Positions 62,101 through 64,000 of a stretch of 64,000 nt of DNA are shown here, one piece after another; the stretch's first letter is position 1; every line of letters begins with the position of its first letter. A program made the position numbers and the translations under genes. Under the pieces are notes generated by a model, which was given only the letters and a program-made list of their open reading frames with translations, made no database searches and was not told the DNA's origin. Origin of the DNA: Flavobacteriales bacterium (GTDB taxonomy: Bacteria; Bacteroidota; Bacteroidia; Flavobacteriales_F; PHOS-HE28). The stretch spans positions 3,135,503 to 3,199,502 of the forward strand of contig JAHCIA010000001.1 of NCBI GenBank assembly GCA_026129465.1, in the 5' to 3' direction.

Positions 62101-62236
62101 GCAACCAGGTGGACAGTGCGTTCCAGGGGCCCGATGCGGCGGTGTTGTAGTCGCCCACTCCCTGGGCGGCCAACATGGTGGGAAGCAGGAGAAGGGCGAT
62201 CAGGACGATCGTGGACCTCTTGTGGTCGTGTCTCAT
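59144..62236 (-). CDS. T9SS-secreted beta-helix-like repeat protein
   Basis: A 1030-residue exported protein. Signal peptide (STIVLIALLLLPTMLAAQ), a first stretch with WNALSTWLRFNG, then about three long repeats of ~215 residues built from glycine/asparagine-rich strands (GTINNAGTWNMQGGN, FNNQTGGIVNLNGW, NQGTFIKNNGTVEF, DFSGKSFTNAAGGVVN, GQFTWTGG). This pattern suggests a right-handed beta-helix of the adhesin kind. A further domain (TSYTPLTMSTSGPQDRFSVRV) precedes a type A sorting domain (RAWPNPAQDVLHIRAG, GVYLLETRDLLDR). ATG 62236 was chosen by the signal peptide; the frame is open to 62293. Function unknown; adhesion is plausible. Confidence 0.85.
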   Translation of the reverse strand: MRHDHKRSTIVLIALLLLPTMLAAQGVGDYNTAASGPWNALSTWLRFNGVDFVPAPSVPTASDGQVVILPGHTVTASTPVSIDELFVATGATLITSGNVFTIQNGPGTDMSVSGTWQLSGATIEGPGTIVLANNGTLNWTSGTLSASSTLNVNAGSTVTANGSATLAALGTINNAGTWNMQGGNLGQPTASGGPCAFNNQTGGIVNLNGWQSNTNSWHQATTNQGTFIKNNGTVEFAFSDDFSGKSFTNAAGGVVNAASGTVVFKCATVNQGSLTTSGTGGFKHNPSPFAPTFTNGPGGTITAPYEHQFSTLILNGPLNLASFTLSGGIVEGPQAITIPGGGQFTWTGGRLDGTTVLNILSGGTAVANGSTTLDALGTINNAGTWNLQGGNVGQSSFAGGPTTFNNLPGGVVNLNGWLTNSNTWHQVTHNQGTFNKNNGGTAFCFSNDFSGKAFHNLAGGVLNVPAGECVFKAPTTNTGSMTGTTNSVFKLDGGPFTNLSGGTVGAPFHLLTGLMHIEGALTLNSFLFTGGTLHGPLALTIGNGGQFTWTGGTLNTTGIITLAAGATGTLNGATLVAQGTINNGGHVTMQSGIITGLGSTPHLFNNLAGGVLDLNGWNTSQAAWHMVTNNAGTINKNNGAETFTFGNDFSGKSFTNLPGGVVNVPSGTLAYALPFPLQNGSFNISNGATLTGSNSFGFAGPAIMNNGSITTPMLSYTGMSGQQLNGTGTILSLAINNTAGVDLGGDQTVINAFHLLNGLLRLGNSDLFIQNSAPAAVNGGGASSWVVNNGSGSLHRQVSGSVYLFPVGTTSYTPLTMSTSGPQDRFSVRVQDGVSTEYGAPGVATGSNINTDVVGRTWVVGEQIAGGNTANITLQWGSAEELASFGRNTCTVARYDGTNWIPGTFNAANGADPFTQSITGLSSFRELAVSDSDADLNGTSTGGVEIAEESHLPRAWPNPAQDVLHIRAGQGADIQAIGLIDIQGRRVSFPLNAPSELVTIDLDRCTPGVYLLETRDLLDRTQHQRVVLAR

Positions 62237-62311
62237 GGCTGTGGGTCTATCGTGCAAGGATCGACCGATCGCACCGGCCCTGCAATAGAACATTGGTTAG
62301 CGGGCACAAGC

Positions 62312-62345
62312 GGCAAGCCCCGGCCAATGCTGACCGGGGCTTGCC
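62312..62345 (-). terminator. Terminator of groL
   Basis: 12-bp stem GGCAAGCCCCGG (62312-62323) and CCGGGGCTTGCC (62334-62345), 10-base loop, 24 bases beyond the groL stop. Confidence 0.8.
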
Positions 62346-62369
62346 CTTGTTGTTCGGTATGGTGGAGGC

Positions 62370-64000
<1,631 letters not shown>

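Overview
ORGANISM. The window looks like a chromosome segment of a high-GC member of the Bacteroidota, most likely on the Flavobacteriia side. The evidence is: several proteins with a type IX secretion (T9SS) type A C-terminal sorting domain, an SprB-like repeat, HmuY-like and TonB-dependent outer-membrane proteins, promoter motifs of the TTG...TAnnTTTG type, an almost complete lack of Shine-Dalgarno sequences, and an FtsZ that ends in the tail NPYLHDNVD. The lineage is an inference from these features.

LAYOUT. (1) 1-1600: end of an unknown gene, then engB and an alpha/beta hydrolase on the minus strand. (2) 1800-18400: a compact division and cell wall (dcw) operon: mraZ, rsmH, ftsL-like, ftsI, murE, mraY, murD, a stand-alone copy of a MurD C-terminal domain, ftsW, murG, murC, ftsQ, ftsA, ftsZ, yqeY-like. 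Most neighbours overlap by 1-32 bases, and the operon ends in a perfect GNRA-loop hairpin. murF and ddl are not in it. (3) 18500-22400: a lower-GC accessory island. It holds an SprB-repeat/tail-fibre-type gene switched off at a 12-C tract, a barrel-like outer-membrane protein and a T9SS cargo split by one in-frame TAA. (4) 22400-26200: an RprX/RprY-like two-component system and a GT39-type membrane glycosyltransferase. (5) 26300-37450: two giant secreted T9SS paralogues that share a nearly identical 1.3-kb block. One carries nine ~128-residue repeats; the other carries 23 cysteine-rich CCxxxWDxxC modules. (6) 37600-44650: a haem-uptake-like trio (HmuY-like T9SS cargo, TonB-dependent receptor, HmuY-like lipoprotein), then a convergent TonB-receptor-like outer-membrane protein. 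(7) 44780-48650: RNA-binding RRM protein, GNAT acetyltransferase, fatty-acid desaturase, DUF4139 protein. (8) 48800-54310: a 1536-codon T9SS cargo with thrombospondin-3-type repeats, cut in two by an 894-bp IS5-family element with a TA target duplication. (9) 54530-59070: a translationally coupled operon of ECF sigma factor, TPR-bearing membrane anti-sigma-like protein and membrane-anchored TPR-CHAT caspase-like protease. (10) 59144-64000: another T9SS cargo and the 3' part of groL.

HOW IT FITS TOGETHER. The dcw block makes and places the septal wall. The rest is largely surface biology: six T9SS cargo proteins (two of them broken), haem acquisition, outer-membrane proteins and envelope signalling. 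The points most worth following up are the free MurD C-terminal domain inside the dcw operon, the sigma/anti-sigma/CHAT operon, the poly-C switch and the 23-module cysteine-rich protein.
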